Below, piece after piece: positions 8,776-15,294 of a DNA stretch of 24,463 nt. The notes beneath the pieces are model-generated. The model had not been told where the DNA came from. It ran no database searches and saw only the letters and a program-made list of their open reading frames with translations. The position numbers were made by a program, and so were the translations under genes. Numbering within the stretch: the first letter of the stretch is position 1; each line of letters starts with the position of its first letter. The DNA is from a virus, in the IMG/VR virus record IMGVR_UViG_3300042504_000985, positions 1 through 24,463 of that record. One strand, written 5' to 3'.

Positions 8776-8992
8776 GACGGTCGGCGGCGTGTTCGCTGCT
8801 TCCCTCCCGGCAGCACTCGGCGCCGGCATGTTCGCCATCGGCGCCCTGCTCATCTCCATGCAGGTGCAGTTCGCGCGCGTCGAGGCCACCGTTCAGCAGA
8901 TGGCCCGCGCCGTCGAGGAGCTGAAGAACGACAGCAAGGCCGAGCTGGCACAGCTCGATCAGCGCGTTCGTGCTCTTGAAATGCGCAAGTAA
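8759..8992 (+). CDS. Small membrane protein with coiled coil; holin/spanin candidate
   Basis: 77 residues from ATG 8759; an in-frame ATG at 8735 would add eight residues. A hydrophobic segment (about residues 10-33, VFAASLPAALGAGMFAIGAL) is followed by a long charged heptad region (VEATVQQMARAVEELKND to the end), predicted to be a coiled coil. One transmembrane helix plus a coiled coil beside a lysozyme gene fits an inner-membrane spanin subunit or a class-III-like holin. No family match is claimed. It overlaps the upstream gene and is followed by a second membrane protein and the endolysin. Confidence 0.65.
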   Translation: MADEPKTVGGVFAASLPAALGAGMFAIGALLISMQVQFARVEATVQQMARAVEELKNDSKAELAQLDQRVRALEMRK

Positions 8993-9007
8993 CCTGAGGG
9001 CATCGCC

Positions 9008-9157
9008 ATGGACATCATGAGCCCCGAAACCGCCGCGATCATCGCCATCGTCATCGCTGCCGGCAGCGAGATCATTGCACTCAGCCCGCTCAAGTCCAAC
9101 AGCTGGCTGCAGCTGCTGCTGCAGGCTGGCCGGATGATGTTCCCCAAGCGCCGCTGA
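9008..9157 (+). CDS. Single-TM microprotein upstream of endolysin; holin candidate
   Basis: 49 residues from ATG 9008, with a purine-rich gagggc a proper distance upstream. Residues ~5-27 (SPETAAIIAIVIAAGSEII) form one membrane helix, followed by an amphipathic segment and a basic C terminus (FPKRR), the usual topology of a small phage membrane protein. It ends three bases before the endolysin ATG. Together with the preceding TM/coiled-coil protein it forms a plausible holin pair, but this rests on position and topology only. Confidence 0.6.
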   Translation: MDIMSPETAAIIAIVIAAGSEIIALSPLKSNSWLQLLLQAGRMMFPKRR

Positions 9158-9160
9158 GCA

Positions 9161-10243
9161 ATGGCCAACGCCGCCCCGATCACACTGGAGCAGCTGTTCC
9201 GCTACTTCAAGGGCGCGCCGCATCAGGCCGCGGCCATCGGCCAGCTGGAGCAAGACCTGGCGGTGAACGGCTACGCCGCGGCCATGCGGCGTGATCGGGC
9301 GTGGTTCAACACCTGGAGCCAGGGCGGCAAACAGGCAGACCTCAGCGCGGCGCTGAGCATGATCCAGCAGTTCGAGGGGTGCCACCTCGACGCCTACCCT
9401 GACCCGGCCAGCGGTGGTGATCCGTGGACGATCGGCTACGGCACCACCCGCTACGGCGACGGCCGGCCGGTCAAGCGCGGCGACAGGATCAACGCCGTCG
9501 AAGCCGACATGCTGCTGCGGCAGGAGGTGGATCGGATCGCTGACAAACTGCGCGCCACGGTGCCGCACTGGGGCGAGATGGCGGACCATCAGAAGTGCGC
9601 GCTGATCAGCTTCGCCTACAACCTCGGCAGCGGGTTCTACGGCGCCAAGGGCTTCGAGACCATCAGCAAGCGGTTGCGCGAGAAGGACTGGCCCGGCGTG
9701 CCTGATGCCCTGCTGCTCTACCGCAACCCCGGCACCAACGTGGAGGCCGGCCTGAAGCGGCGCCGCATCGCTGAGGGCGATCTGTGGGGCCGAGAGCGGC
9801 AGACCACCGGGCCGATCGAGGCGACGTTCACGCCCGAGTCGCCCTTCAGCTTCAAGATCACGCCGCACATCACCTACGGCGAGTTCGCGCTGAACCAGGA
9901 GGCGCGGCGCTTTGATCACCAGCATCAGTGCGACACCGCGGTGAAGCTGGCGCAGTTCCTCGAGAAGGCGCGCGCACGGTTCGACGGTAAGGCGGTGATC
10001 ATCACCTCCGGCTACCGGCCCGCAGCCATCAACCGGGCCGTGGGTGGCGCCAGCCAGTCGGAGCACCTCTACGACGCGCCTGGCGTCGGTGCGGTGGATT
10101 TCCTCATTGACGGCGTGGACATCAACGCGGTGCAGGACTGGTGCGACAGGCAGTGGCCCTACTCGCTGGGCTACGGCGCACCCAAGGGCTTTGTGCACCT
10201 TGGCATTCGTCAGGGCAGCCCTAGGGTGCGTTGGATTTACTGA
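9161..10243 (+). CDS. Bifunctional endolysin: GH24 muramidase fused to M15 peptidase
   Basis: 360 residues. Residues ~60-210 form a T4-type lysozyme (GH24): Glu72 in QQFEGCHLDAYPDP, Asp81 and Thr90 occupy the Glu-Asp-Thr catalytic positions, and GLKRRRIAEGDLW is the usual domain end. Residues ~230-360 form an M15-type D-Ala-D-Ala carboxypeptidase-like domain with zinc ligands His302 (QSEHLYD), Asp313 (GAVDF) and His346 (FVHLG). The two domains would cut both the glycan strand and the peptide stem. Residues 1-60 are helical and not assigned; no signal peptide is seen, so export should depend on a holin. It lies directly after two small membrane proteins. Confidence 0.9.
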   Translation: MANAAPITLEQLFRYFKGAPHQAAAIGQLEQDLAVNGYAAAMRRDRAWFNTWSQGGKQADLSAALSMIQQFEGCHLDAYPDPASGGDPWTIGYGTTRYGDGRPVKRGDRINAVEADMLLRQEVDRIADKLRATVPHWGEMADHQKCALISFAYNLGSGFYGAKGFETISKRLREKDWPGVPDALLLYRNPGTNVEAGLKRRRIAEGDLWGRERQTTGPIEATFTPESPFSFKITPHITYGEFALNQEARRFDHQHQCDTAVKLAQFLEKARARFDGKAVIITSGYRPAAINRAVGGASQSEHLYDAPGVGAVDFLIDGVDINAVQDWCDRQWPYSLGYGAPKGFVHLGIRQGSPRVRWIY

Positions 10244-10250
10244 CGACCGC

Positions 10251-10766
10251 GTGCCTCTCCCCGACTACGAGATTCACCACCTGTGCAAGAAGCACGCGAT
10301 GGTGCTGCCGTTCGATCCTGAGCTGGTGAACCCGGCCAGCATCGACGTGCTGCTGGGCGATCGGATCATGATCGAGGTGGCTGAGAGCCCCGAGCTGCAG
10401 ATCCATGGCATCAGCGGCCACACGGCCGAGGATCCCTACTGGCTGCAGCCGGGTGAGTTCTGCCTGGCGGAGACGCGCGAGATCTTCAACCTGCCGGACT
10501 TCATCGCCGCGCAGTTCGTGCTCAAGTCCAGCCGCGCCCGCGAGGGCCTGGAGCACCTGCTGGCCGGCTACTGCGATCCAGGGTGGCATGGCAGCCGGTT
10601 GACGCTGGAGCTGCAGAACGCGCGGCGGATGCACCCGATCGCGCTATGGCCCGGCATGAAGATCGGGCAGATGGTCTTCCACAAGATGGAGGGCATCCCG
10701 GCGCGCAGCTATGCGGTCACCGGCCGCTACAACCAGGACGCAGCCGTCACCGCCAGCAAGGGCTAG
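10251..10766 (+). CDS. dcd: dCTP deaminase-family protein
   Basis: 171 residues from GTG 10251, seven bases after the endolysin stop; an internal ATG at 10299 is less likely because it would cut into the fold. The trimeric dUTPase/DCD fold is seen in SIDVLLGD, KSSRAREGL, CDPGWHGSRLTLELQN and LWPGMKIGQMVF. Arg97 and Glu120 match the catalytic Arg and Glu of E. coli dCTP deaminase, favouring a deaminase over a dUTPase. It would supply dUTP/dUMP for dTTP synthesis during replication. It is a little shorter than bacterial Dcd (~190). The stop lies on a CTAG shared with the convergent integrase gene. Confidence 0.82.
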   Translation: MPLPDYEIHHLCKKHAMVLPFDPELVNPASIDVLLGDRIMIEVAESPELQIHGISGHTAEDPYWLQPGEFCLAETREIFNLPDFIAAQFVLKSSRAREGLEHLLAGYCDPGWHGSRLTLELQNARRMHPIALWPGMKIGQMVFHKMEGIPARSYAVTGRYNQDAAVTASKG

Positions 10767-11875
10767 CCCACCAGCGCCGCCACCTTGGCCGCGGCGGCCG
10801 CTGCAGCCTCGTCGATCAGGTGCGCATACCGCTGGGTGGTCTGCGGGCTGGCATGGCCCAGCAGGCCGCCGATCTGCGGCAGGCTCAGCCCGGCGCTCAC
10901 ACCGAGGCTGGCGAAGTTGTGGCGCAGGTCATGCACCCGCAGGTTGCGGATCTCGGCCGCGGCCAGCAGGTCGTCCCACATCCGCCAGTAGCCGACCAGG
11001 TGGCTGTCATCATCGCCGGCGATCACCCAGGCGCTGTTGGACCGCTGCCGCAGCTCTCGTAGGATCTGAACGGCCGCGGGTGGTAGATGCACTTTGCGAT
11101 CGTTGCCATCCTGTCCGGTCTTGTGGGCCTCGGCCGGCACCAGCAGCACCGCTGCATCGAGATCGAGCCAGTCCCATCGCGCGCACATCACCTCCCGCAC
11201 GCGGCAGCCGGTGACCAGCAGCAGCCGGATCAGCTGCGCAAACCGCCACCGCACACCGGCCTCGGCGAACGTGTCCAATGCGGCCAGCAGCCGCTTGAGC
11301 TCCTCCCTGGTCAGGTATCGCCGGCGCTTGCGTTCGCTGTTGGCATTGAGCCGCACGCAAGGGTTGGAACCGGCGGGCCGCAGCTCCCACAGCTCGGCCA
11401 GATTCATCGCCTTGCTAAGCACCTCCAGGCAGCGATTGGCACGCACCGGCCGCTCGAGGCTGGCGCGGTGGAACCAGTCCGCCACGTGGCGCTGCTGGAG
11501 CTCTGACACCTTCAAGGCGCCAAACTCGGGCAGCAGGTGGCGGCGCCAGATCAGCTCGTTGTTCACCACGCTGCCAGGCCTCAGCTTGCGCCAGTGCTCG
11601 CGCTTGATGCGCTCCAGCAGCTGAGCAACGGTCGGCGCCCTGCGGCGCTCCTGGCGGGCGCTGGTGGGTGCCTGGCCGGTGGCGACGGCCGCAAGGATCT
11701 TGTGGGCCTGCTCGCGCGCGGTGGTGACGTTCACCGAGTCGGCCCGGCCGATGCGGTGGTGCTGCTGCTTGCCGCTCGGCTCCCGGTAGCGCAGATACCA
11801 GGTGCGCACGCCTGACGGCAGCACCATCAGGCCAAGGCCCGGCACCTTTCGATCAGCGATCCACTGCTTTGCCAT
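10763..11875 (-). CDS. int: Tyrosine-family phage integrase
   Basis: 370 residues. The N-terminal arm-binding type domain (MAKQWIADRKVPGLGLMVLP, YLRYREPSG) is of the P4/DUF4102-like class, followed by a SAM-like core-binding domain (~80-180) and the catalytic domain. Catalytic residues: Arg225 (TGCRVREV), Lys252 (HKTGQ), His315 and Arg318 (HDLRH), His341 (LLGHAS) and Tyr350 (TTQRYAHL). All are present, so it should be active in site-specific recombination at a tRNA gene. The first pair of arm-type repeats begins at its start codon, suggesting that integrase binding could repress its own gene. It is convergent with dcd, with stops overlapping on CTAG. Confidence 0.95.
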   Translation of the reverse strand: MAKQWIADRKVPGLGLMVLPSGVRTWYLRYREPSGKQQHHRIGRADSVNVTTAREQAHKILAAVATGQAPTSARQERRRAPTVAQLLERIKREHWRKLRPGSVVNNELIWRRHLLPEFGALKVSELQQRHVADWFHRASLERPVRANRCLEVLSKAMNLAELWELRPAGSNPCVRLNANSERKRRRYLTREELKRLLAALDTFAEAGVRWRFAQLIRLLLVTGCRVREVMCARWDWLDLDAAVLLVPAEAHKTGQDGNDRKVHLPPAAVQILRELRQRSNSAWVIAGDDDSHLVGYWRMWDDLLAAAEIRNLRVHDLRHNFASLGVSAGLSLPQIGGLLGHASPQTTQRYAHLIDEAAAAAAAKVAALVG

Positions 11876-12010
11876 TCGCGCACCTTTCGCGCAAAAACCC
11901 CAGAACGGCCGGGATCTTGCGCGAACGACCGGGAACGGGTCAAGCGGGAAATCATTGAGCGCGCAGAGGTTTAGGGAAGCAGCGTGAACCTTCAGGAGCC
12001 GCAGCAGTGA

Positions 12011-12057
12011 GGCTCATAACCTGAAGGTCACAGGTTCAAATCCTGTCCCCGCAACCA
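12011..12057 (+). other. tRNA 3'-half (CAT anticodon, likely fMet), attachment core
   Basis: The sequence contains an anticodon loop CTCATAA, variable region, T arm (ACAGG-TTCAAAT-CCTGT), acceptor 3' strand CCCCGCA and ACCA. No matching 5' half (D arm, TGCGGGG-like acceptor strand) lies upstream, so this is not a functional tRNA gene. It resembles cyanobacterial initiator tRNA-Met 3' ends as I recall them. Integration would restore the host tRNA 3' end with this copy. Confidence 0.75.
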
Positions 12058-12061
12058 GATT

Positions 12062-12098
12062 CGCCCGCTAGGTCAATGACTTAGCGGGCGCTTTCGTT
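12062..12098 (+). terminator. Rho-independent terminator just after the tRNA 3' half
   Basis: A strong hairpin: CGCCCGCTA pairs with TAGCGGGCG, with an inner GTCA/TGAC extension, followed by CTTTCGTT. It starts five bases after the CCA. Carried with the attachment core, it would terminate the host tRNA transcript after integration. It also overlaps the 3' end of the - strand gene ending at 12081. Confidence 0.7.
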
Positions 12099-12320
12099 AT
12101 GGGGCCACGGCCGTTCGCGCACTATTCGCGCAGACTGCGCCATCGGGTGCTTCAGCTCCGCCATCCGCAGGCGGTGGATCCGACCGGGCGCCTCTGCAGG
12201 GTCATCAAGCGGGACCAGGGTGAAGTCGTCGCACCCGTGCGTCTCGGCGAAATGCTGGGCCGCGATGTGGGTCGGGAATGGCCCGACGTGCCACGGTCCG
12301 ATGCGGAGGATGTAGGTCAT
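12081..12320 (-). CDS. Small hypothetical protein beside attP
   Basis: 79 residues, starting MTYILRIGPWHVGPFPTHIA, with a CDDFTLVPLDDP motif in the middle and a basic C-terminal third. No family is recognised with certainty; the N-terminal half looks like a compact alpha/beta unit. It is the second gene of a two-gene - strand operon that runs from the promoter at 12500 toward attP. Its 3' end lies inside the terminator hairpin, and right-arm attP repeats lie within its coding region, so coding and attachment functions overlap. Confidence 0.6.
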   Translation of the reverse strand: MTYILRIGPWHVGPFPTHIAAQHFAETHGCDDFTLVPLDDPAEAPGRIHRLRMAELKHPMAQSARIVRERPWPHNESAR

Positions 12321-12342
12321 GGGTGGATGGTAGGAGGGCCGC

Positions 12343-12474
12343 TCAGGCGGCCTGCTTTTCGATGGCTTGGATTGCAGCTTGGATCTCGGCTTGGCCGGGC
12401 AGATCGTTGCAGGTGAGGTAGTCGAGGGAAGCGTAGAGGGCGGTAAGGGTTTCGCGCTGGTAGGTGGTGAGCAT
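12343..12474 (-). CDS. 43-residue hypothetical protein, first gene of attP-side operon
   Basis: 43 residues (MLTTYQRETLTALYASLDYL then TCNDLPGQAEIQ and a helical end). It is all-helical in appearance with no membrane segment. It begins about 26 bases from a -10 box (TATAGT on the - strand, 12501-12506) belonging to a promoter element repeated at 16152. It ends 22 bases before the next - strand gene. Size and place next to integrase would suit a small regulator or recombination directionality factor, but no motif shows it. Confidence 0.5.
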   Translation of the reverse strand: MLTTYQRETLTALYASLDYLTCNDLPGQAEIQAAIQAIEKQAA

Positions 12475-12499
12475 CGGAGTGGGTGGCTGTCGATGTCCT

Positions 12500-12564
12500 A
12501 ACTATACCCCGCCCACAGGGCACCCTGCCCCGGATGCGGGGCACCTTTGCAAACTGTCACACGG
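12500..12564 (-). promoter_or_regulatory. Promoter element copy A (repeated at 16152)
   Basis: Read on the - strand: a GGCAGGGTGCCC block, a GTGGGCGGGG block, then -10 TATAGT. Bases 12500-12529 match 16152-16180 at 26 positions with one gap. Farther upstream a TCACACGG (12557-12564) also recurs at the second copy. The -10 to start-codon distance (about 26 bases) matches the second copy closely. There is no good -35 box, so an activator or a phage-specific element is plausible. Confidence 0.6.
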
Positions 12565-12611
12565 GGCGCACCCGTCGCACCCGCTACCGTTGGCCAAGCC
12601 GGGCCGCTCCC

Positions 12612-12797
12612 ATGCGGGCTTACATCGTGGAGATCAGCGCCAAGCTGATCATCCGCTCCGACACCGACCCCGAGGAGCTGCCCGCAGACATCTACAGCCA
12701 GATCGCTGAGTTCATCCGCAACGACGACGACCTCCTGGACCTCGAAGTCCACGCCGTTCCCCTGCCAGCCGACCTCAGTGGATCAGCACCACATTGA
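12612..12797 (+). CDS. Small acidic hypothetical protein
   Basis: 61 residues from ATG 12612 (MRAYIVEISAKLIIRSDTDP). The frame is open further upstream, but that part covers the intergenic promoter and reads as low-quality Arg-rich sequence, so the internal ATG is preferred. It looks like a ferredoxin-like beta-alpha-beta unit: a strand, then ELPADIYSQIAEFI helix, then a strand. It overlaps the HNH gene by about 20 bases. Function unknown. Confidence 0.6.
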   Translation: MRAYIVEISAKLIIRSDTDPEELPADIYSQIAEFIRNDDDLLDLEVHAVPLPADLSGSAPH

Positions 12798-13083
12798 CGA
12801 GACCCGCCTGGTCACACGCCGCTCCGCGCGCGATCAGATCCACCTTGCCTGGAACTACGAGTGCGCCTACTGCGGCGATCCGCTCGGCCGCAGTCCGACC
12901 CTCGATCACGTCATCCCCAAGGTGCACGGCGGCCTGACCGTGCGCGAGAACCTCGTCAGCTGCTGCCTCATGTGCAACAGCCAGAAGGGCCACAAGCCGT
13001 GGATTGACTGGTATCGCGCCCAGCCGTTCTGGTTCGCTGTTCGCGAATGGGCAATCGCGCGCTGGGTCGCCGGTGAGTGCTAG
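12778..13083 (+). CDS. HNH endonuclease
   Basis: 101 residues from GTG 12778. Zinc-binding Cys pairs CAYC (about residues 30-33) and CLMC (about 63-66) bracket the HNH core LDHVIPKVHGGLTVRENLVS, giving the McrA-like HNH fold with structural zinc. The whole protein is little more than the nuclease domain, so the DNA target cannot be inferred. It follows a small + strand gene with overlap and ends back-to-back with a - strand gene (TAG then CTA at 13081-13086). A free-standing HNH in a phage early region can be a homing endonuclease, a nickase or a packaging helper. Confidence 0.85.
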   Translation: MDQHHIDETRLVTRRSARDQIHLAWNYECAYCGDPLGRSPTLDHVIPKVHGGLTVRENLVSCCLMCNSQKGHKPWIDWYRAQPFWFAVREWAIARWVAGEC

Positions 13084-13257
13084 CTATCGCGCCAGCAGGT
13101 GGGTCAGGTACAGCTCTGCCTGCCACAGGTCCGAGCTGTACCGGCAGTAACCGCTCGCGCAGCTCCTGTAGTACAGCTCGCCGCCACCAGCAGGCTCTAG
13201 CGTCTCGATGTAGCCGCCGTCGCGATCGAGCCGGCTGATCACTTCAGGCTCGCTCAT
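13084..13257 (-). CDS. Small hypothetical protein, last gene of the minus-strand operon
   Basis: 57 residues (MSEPEVISRLDRDGGYIETL, then a Cys-containing SCASGYCRYSSDLWQ). No domain recognised. The start overlaps the 3' end of the next gene upstream by about 14 bases. The stop abuts the convergent HNH stop with no spacer. Confidence 0.55.
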   Translation of the reverse strand: MSEPEVISRLDRDGGYIETLEPAGGGELYYRSCASGYCRYSSDLWQAELYLTHLLAR

Positions 13258-13435
13258 GGCTGCTGATCCAGTCCTTCAGCTCGATCACATACTGCCGCAG
13301 CCGTTCAGCTTGCAGCAGATGCCAACGGTCGCCTGTCTGAAAGAACAGACTGTTGTGCCGGTCGATCGCCATCACCGCCTGGTGGATCAGCACACACCAC
13401 GGCTCGCGCGTGGCTGTCACCCATTCGCGCGGCAT
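13244..13435 (-). CDS. Small hypothetical protein
   Basis: 63 residues if it starts at ATG 13435 (MPREWVTATREPWCVLIHQA); an ATG six codons upstream (13453) is possible. It contains FFQTGDRWHLLQAERLRQYV, a helical region rich in aromatic residues. It overlaps both neighbours. No function recognised. Confidence 0.5.
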   Translation of the reverse strand: MPREWVTATREPWCVLIHQAVMAIDRHNSLFFQTGDRWHLLQAERLRQYVIELKDWISSHERA

Positions 13436-13752
13436 GACTGGAACATCTCGCATCGTGGCGCGAACCGGCCGCCGCTGCGCCGGCACTCTGGGATGCCCAG
13501 CTCGCAGCAGTTGCACCGCGGATCCCATTGAATGCAGTCCCAGCACATCCGCTGGCTGTCGGCTGGCCGGATGCTGGCCATCGCCTCCTGGTAGATCACC
13601 TGCGCACGTTGCAGCGCCTCATAGAGCTTCGAGGTGCTGGTGTCGGCTTCGAGCTGGTATTCAGGCTTCGGCCCAAGCACCACATGCGCGTGCCATGTGC
13701 GGCTGGAGCGGCTGCACACCAGCAGCAGGCGGCCGGCGTGCAGGCTGATCAT
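13417..13752 (-). CDS. Cysteine-rich hypothetical protein
   Basis: 111 residues. The first half (HAHVVLGPKPEYQLEADTS, then a helix with ALQRAQVIYQEA) looks alpha/beta. The second half is a compact Cys cluster: CWDCIQWDPRCNCCELG, then PECRRSGGRFAPRC and SC. This is likely a zinc- or iron-sulfur-binding knuckle. The pattern CWDC..WD..C..C is not one I can name. It is translationally coupled to the next gene upstream (ATGA overlap at 13749-13752). Confidence 0.6.
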   Translation of the reverse strand: MISLHAGRLLLVCSRSSRTWHAHVVLGPKPEYQLEADTSTSKLYEALQRAQVIYQEAMASIRPADSQRMCWDCIQWDPRCNCCELGIPECRRSGGRFAPRCEMFQSCRANG

Positions 13753-13979
13753 TCCTCCTCCCCGTAAGACGGCTGGTGGTACAACCGCTCGAGCTGCATC
13801 GAAAGCGGCTCGACCTCGCCATTGGTGACATGCGCCGCCACCGGATCGCGCGGATCACTGGCGACAAACACCGACGGCCAGGCGTGCTCCTTCACCACCA
13901 CCAAGCTGGTGCGCGGGCTGCGGCACAGGATCCACAGCGCCAGCCGCTCGATCAGATTCAGCCCTGCGAGGTAGAACAT
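13749..13979 (-). CDS. Hypothetical protein with N-terminal hydrophobic helix
   Basis: 76 residues from ATG 13979 (MFYLAGLNLIERLALWILCR). The first 20 residues are hydrophobic enough for a membrane or membrane-surface helix; the rest is polar and acidic at the C terminus (PSYGEEE). A longer frame start exists at 14015, but it lies further into the DUF3310 gene. No family recognised. Confidence 0.55.
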   Translation of the reverse strand: MFYLAGLNLIERLALWILCRSPRTSLVVVKEHAWPSVFVASDPRDPVAAHVTNGEVEPLSMQLERLYHQPSYGEEE

Positions 13980-14191
13980 GGCTCCAGTTTGGCGAGAAGT
14001 CGGCGGAGATACCACAGCGCTTTGGCGAGCGACTCACCGCCGCCTTTGTGGCGCTCGCGCCAGGTGTACTTGATCACGTTGCCTTTGCAGTAGCCGCGGA
14101 ACTCCTCAGGCGTCAGAGCAGCCTCGATGGCTTCGATGCACTCGATCTCGCCTTGCCGATAGTGCGGCGGCTGGTTGACTGGATCACTCAT
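13958..14191 (-). CDS. DUF3310 protein
   Basis: 77 residues, nearly full-length DUF3310: begins with VNQPPHYRQGEIECIEAIEA, then TPEEFRGYCKGNVIKYTWR and SLAKALWYLRRLL. This family is widespread in phages and plasmids, often near nucleotide-metabolism or replication genes, and its biochemical role is not settled. It overlaps the upstream gene stop by one to three bases and the next gene by about 22. Confidence 0.9.
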   Translation of the reverse strand: MSDPVNQPPHYRQGEIECIEAIEAALTPEEFRGYCKGNVIKYTWRERHKGGGESLAKALWYLRRLLAKLEPCSTSQG

Positions 14192-14514
14192 CAGATCACC
14201 GTGCGGGTGTTGTAGTTGGGGTCGGACTCATCCAGGTGGCACTCCGGGCCGAAACCAGTGGCCAGCAGCTCAGGCGATAGCGGCTGCGCTGGAGGTGCCT
14301 CAGCTGCCGCCGGCTCCTCAAAGCTGTTCAGCCAATCGCGGAAGCGATCGCCGGTCGGTGTCTTGGCTGGCCAGGCCACGAACTTCAGCAGCTCCTTCCG
14401 CGCGCGAAACGCCATGCTCACGCTCGGCTTCCACGCGATGAACAGCGCACCGTTCCAGCGGTCCCACTGACGGACCACCAGCAGGCCGGGCGCTGTGAAC
14501 GTGTCGGTCTTCAC
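14191..14514 (-). CDS. Hypothetical protein with Pro/Ala-rich linker
   Basis: 107 residues from GTG 14514, overlapping the previous stop as GTGA. The N-terminal 70 residues (LLVVRQWDRWNGALFIAWKP) look like a small beta-alpha domain. A Pro/Ala/Glu-rich linker (EEPAAAEAPPAQPL) follows, then an acidic tail. No family recognised. Its place between the 89-residue gene and DUF3310 suggests an early accessory role. Confidence 0.6.
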   Translation of the reverse strand: MKTDTFTAPGLLVVRQWDRWNGALFIAWKPSVSMAFRARKELLKFVAWPAKTPTGDRFRDWLNSFEEPAAAEAPPAQPLSPELLATGFGPECHLDESDPNYNTRTVI

Positions 14515-14780
14515 CGCCAACGCTCCCCGAGCAGCTGCTGGCGGCACACCTCAATGGCCTGCTGCGCCTGCTTCTGCGTCATCACCGAGCCGGTGGCATC
14601 CATCGCGGCGCACACCCGATCAAGTAGCTCCGGGTAGTAGGTGTCGCGGAAGTTGGCGGCCATCTCCAGCGCGAACTCCTCCCACAACCCGGTGTAGGTG
14701 CAACAGGTGCGGCCGCTGCGTTGGTAGAGCGCCTCCATCATGTCGGCGCGCTGCTGGTCGATCCTGATGCGGTGGTTCAT
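14511..14780 (-). CDS. Helical hypothetical protein
   Basis: 89 residues (MNHRIRIDQQRADMMEALYQ, then RSGRTCCTYTGLWEEF). The SGRT..YTGL pattern after a helical DALY-like segment resembles small proteins I remember from Synechococcus phages, without known function. The protein is mostly helical and soluble. It is coupled by a four-base ATGA overlap to the gene before it. Confidence 0.65.
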   Translation of the reverse strand: MNHRIRIDQQRADMMEALYQRSGRTCCTYTGLWEEFALEMAANFRDTYYPELLDRVCAAMDATGSVMTQKQAQQAIEVCRQQLLGERWR

Positions 14781-14977
14781 GGGTCAATCAACTGGCGAAG
14801 CTGGAGCAGCTCAGCGCACATCTGCTCCCGGTTGCGGATGCCGACGACACCACGCAACTGGTCGATGCGAACATCAATCAAGCTGCGCAGGCGCTGGCGT
14901 TCATCCTGCTGGCCTTGACGGTAGGTGCCGCTGTCGGTGATCAGCGCTTCCAGCTTGGCGCGGATGGGGTCAGTCAT
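14777..14977 (-). CDS. Small coiled-coil-like protein
   Basis: 66 residues (MTDPIRAKLEALITDSGTYR, then QGQQDERQRLRSLIDVRIDQLRG). It is highly charged and helical with heptad-like Leu spacing, so a dimeric coiled coil is plausible. Function unknown. It overlaps both neighbours in the operon. Confidence 0.6.
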   Translation of the reverse strand: MTDPIRAKLEALITDSGTYRQGQQDERQRLRSLIDVRIDQLRGVVGIRNREQMCAELLQLRQLIDP

Positions 14978-15089
14978 GTCCCAACCTCAGCAGCAACGGC
15001 AGCAGGCGCACGAAGGTCACCTTGATGCACAGCTCAACCGCTGCGCCGAGGGCGAGCAACAGGGCGAGGGCGAGCAGGGCGTCAGGCAT
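14970..15089 (-). CDS. 39-residue membrane microprotein
   Basis: Begins MPDALLALALLLALGAA, then VELCIKVTFVRLLPLLLRLG. It is almost entirely hydrophobic with a basic residue or two near the end: one, perhaps two short membrane helices. The stop sits within ATGACTGA at the start of the next gene, a junction nearly identical to that at 15287-15294. Existence is supported by this tight packing rather than by homology. Confidence 0.5.
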   Translation of the reverse strand: MPDALLALALLLALGAAVELCIKVTFVRLLPLLLRLGHD

Positions 15090-15294
15090 CGGCACCCTCC
15101 AGCTCGGCGGCGATCAGGCGAATCTGGGAAGAGTCCACAGCGCGAACACCGAGGACGTCGTAACCGAGCTGCTCGTCAAGGGCGCGGAGGGCAGCAGCGA
15201 TGGCAGGCAGGTAGTGCCAATCATCCGGCTTTCCACTGGCAGCACGGTTGAACTCCCAGAAAACTTGCTGCGCGGCAGGGGAGAGGTCAGTCAT
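15082..15294 (-). CDS. Small hypothetical protein (MTDLSPAAQ type)
   Basis: 70 residues, starting MTDLSPAAQQVFWEFNRAAS, with PAIAAALRALDEQLGYDVLG and an ending AAELEGADA. I recall a common class of short cyanobacterial/cyanophage proteins with this MTDLSPAAQ start and AALRAL helix; their role is unknown. It overlaps small membrane-protein genes on both sides. Confidence 0.65.
   Translation of the reverse strand: MTDLSPAAQQVFWEFNRAASGKPDDWHYLPAIAAALRALDEQLGYDVLGVRAVDSSQIRLIAAELEGADA

Larger units (their letters stand above)
11875..12132. other. attP-like site: tRNA 3' core with flanking arm repeats
   Basis: The core (12011-12057) is the 3' half of a tRNA. On the left are two TTCGCGCA repeats at 11875-11882 and 11886-11893 (11-bp period) and an inverted copy at 11918-11925. 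On the right are two direct copies at 12114-12121 and 12125-12132, again with 11-bp period. Paired arm repeats on both sides of a tRNA-derived core beside an integrase gene is the layout expected of an intact attP, not attL or attR. Phage genes continue on both sides. Confidence 0.75.

Noticed and set aside
8648-10198. A 516-codon minus-strand open frame
   Set aside because: It is the shadow of the lysis genes and endolysin in GC-rich DNA; composition is Ala/Leu/Arg/His-rich with no motif. The same applies to long frames at 4471-5409, 21353-22036 and 22424-23359.
11980-12057. A complete tRNA gene
   Set aside because: The 3' half is clear, but no D arm or 5' acceptor strand pairing with CCCCGCA lies upstream, so it is an attachment core only.
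11875-12132. A prophage end (attL or attR) with host DNA on one side
   Set aside because: Phage-like genes continue on both sides and arm repeats are present on both sides, which fits attP.
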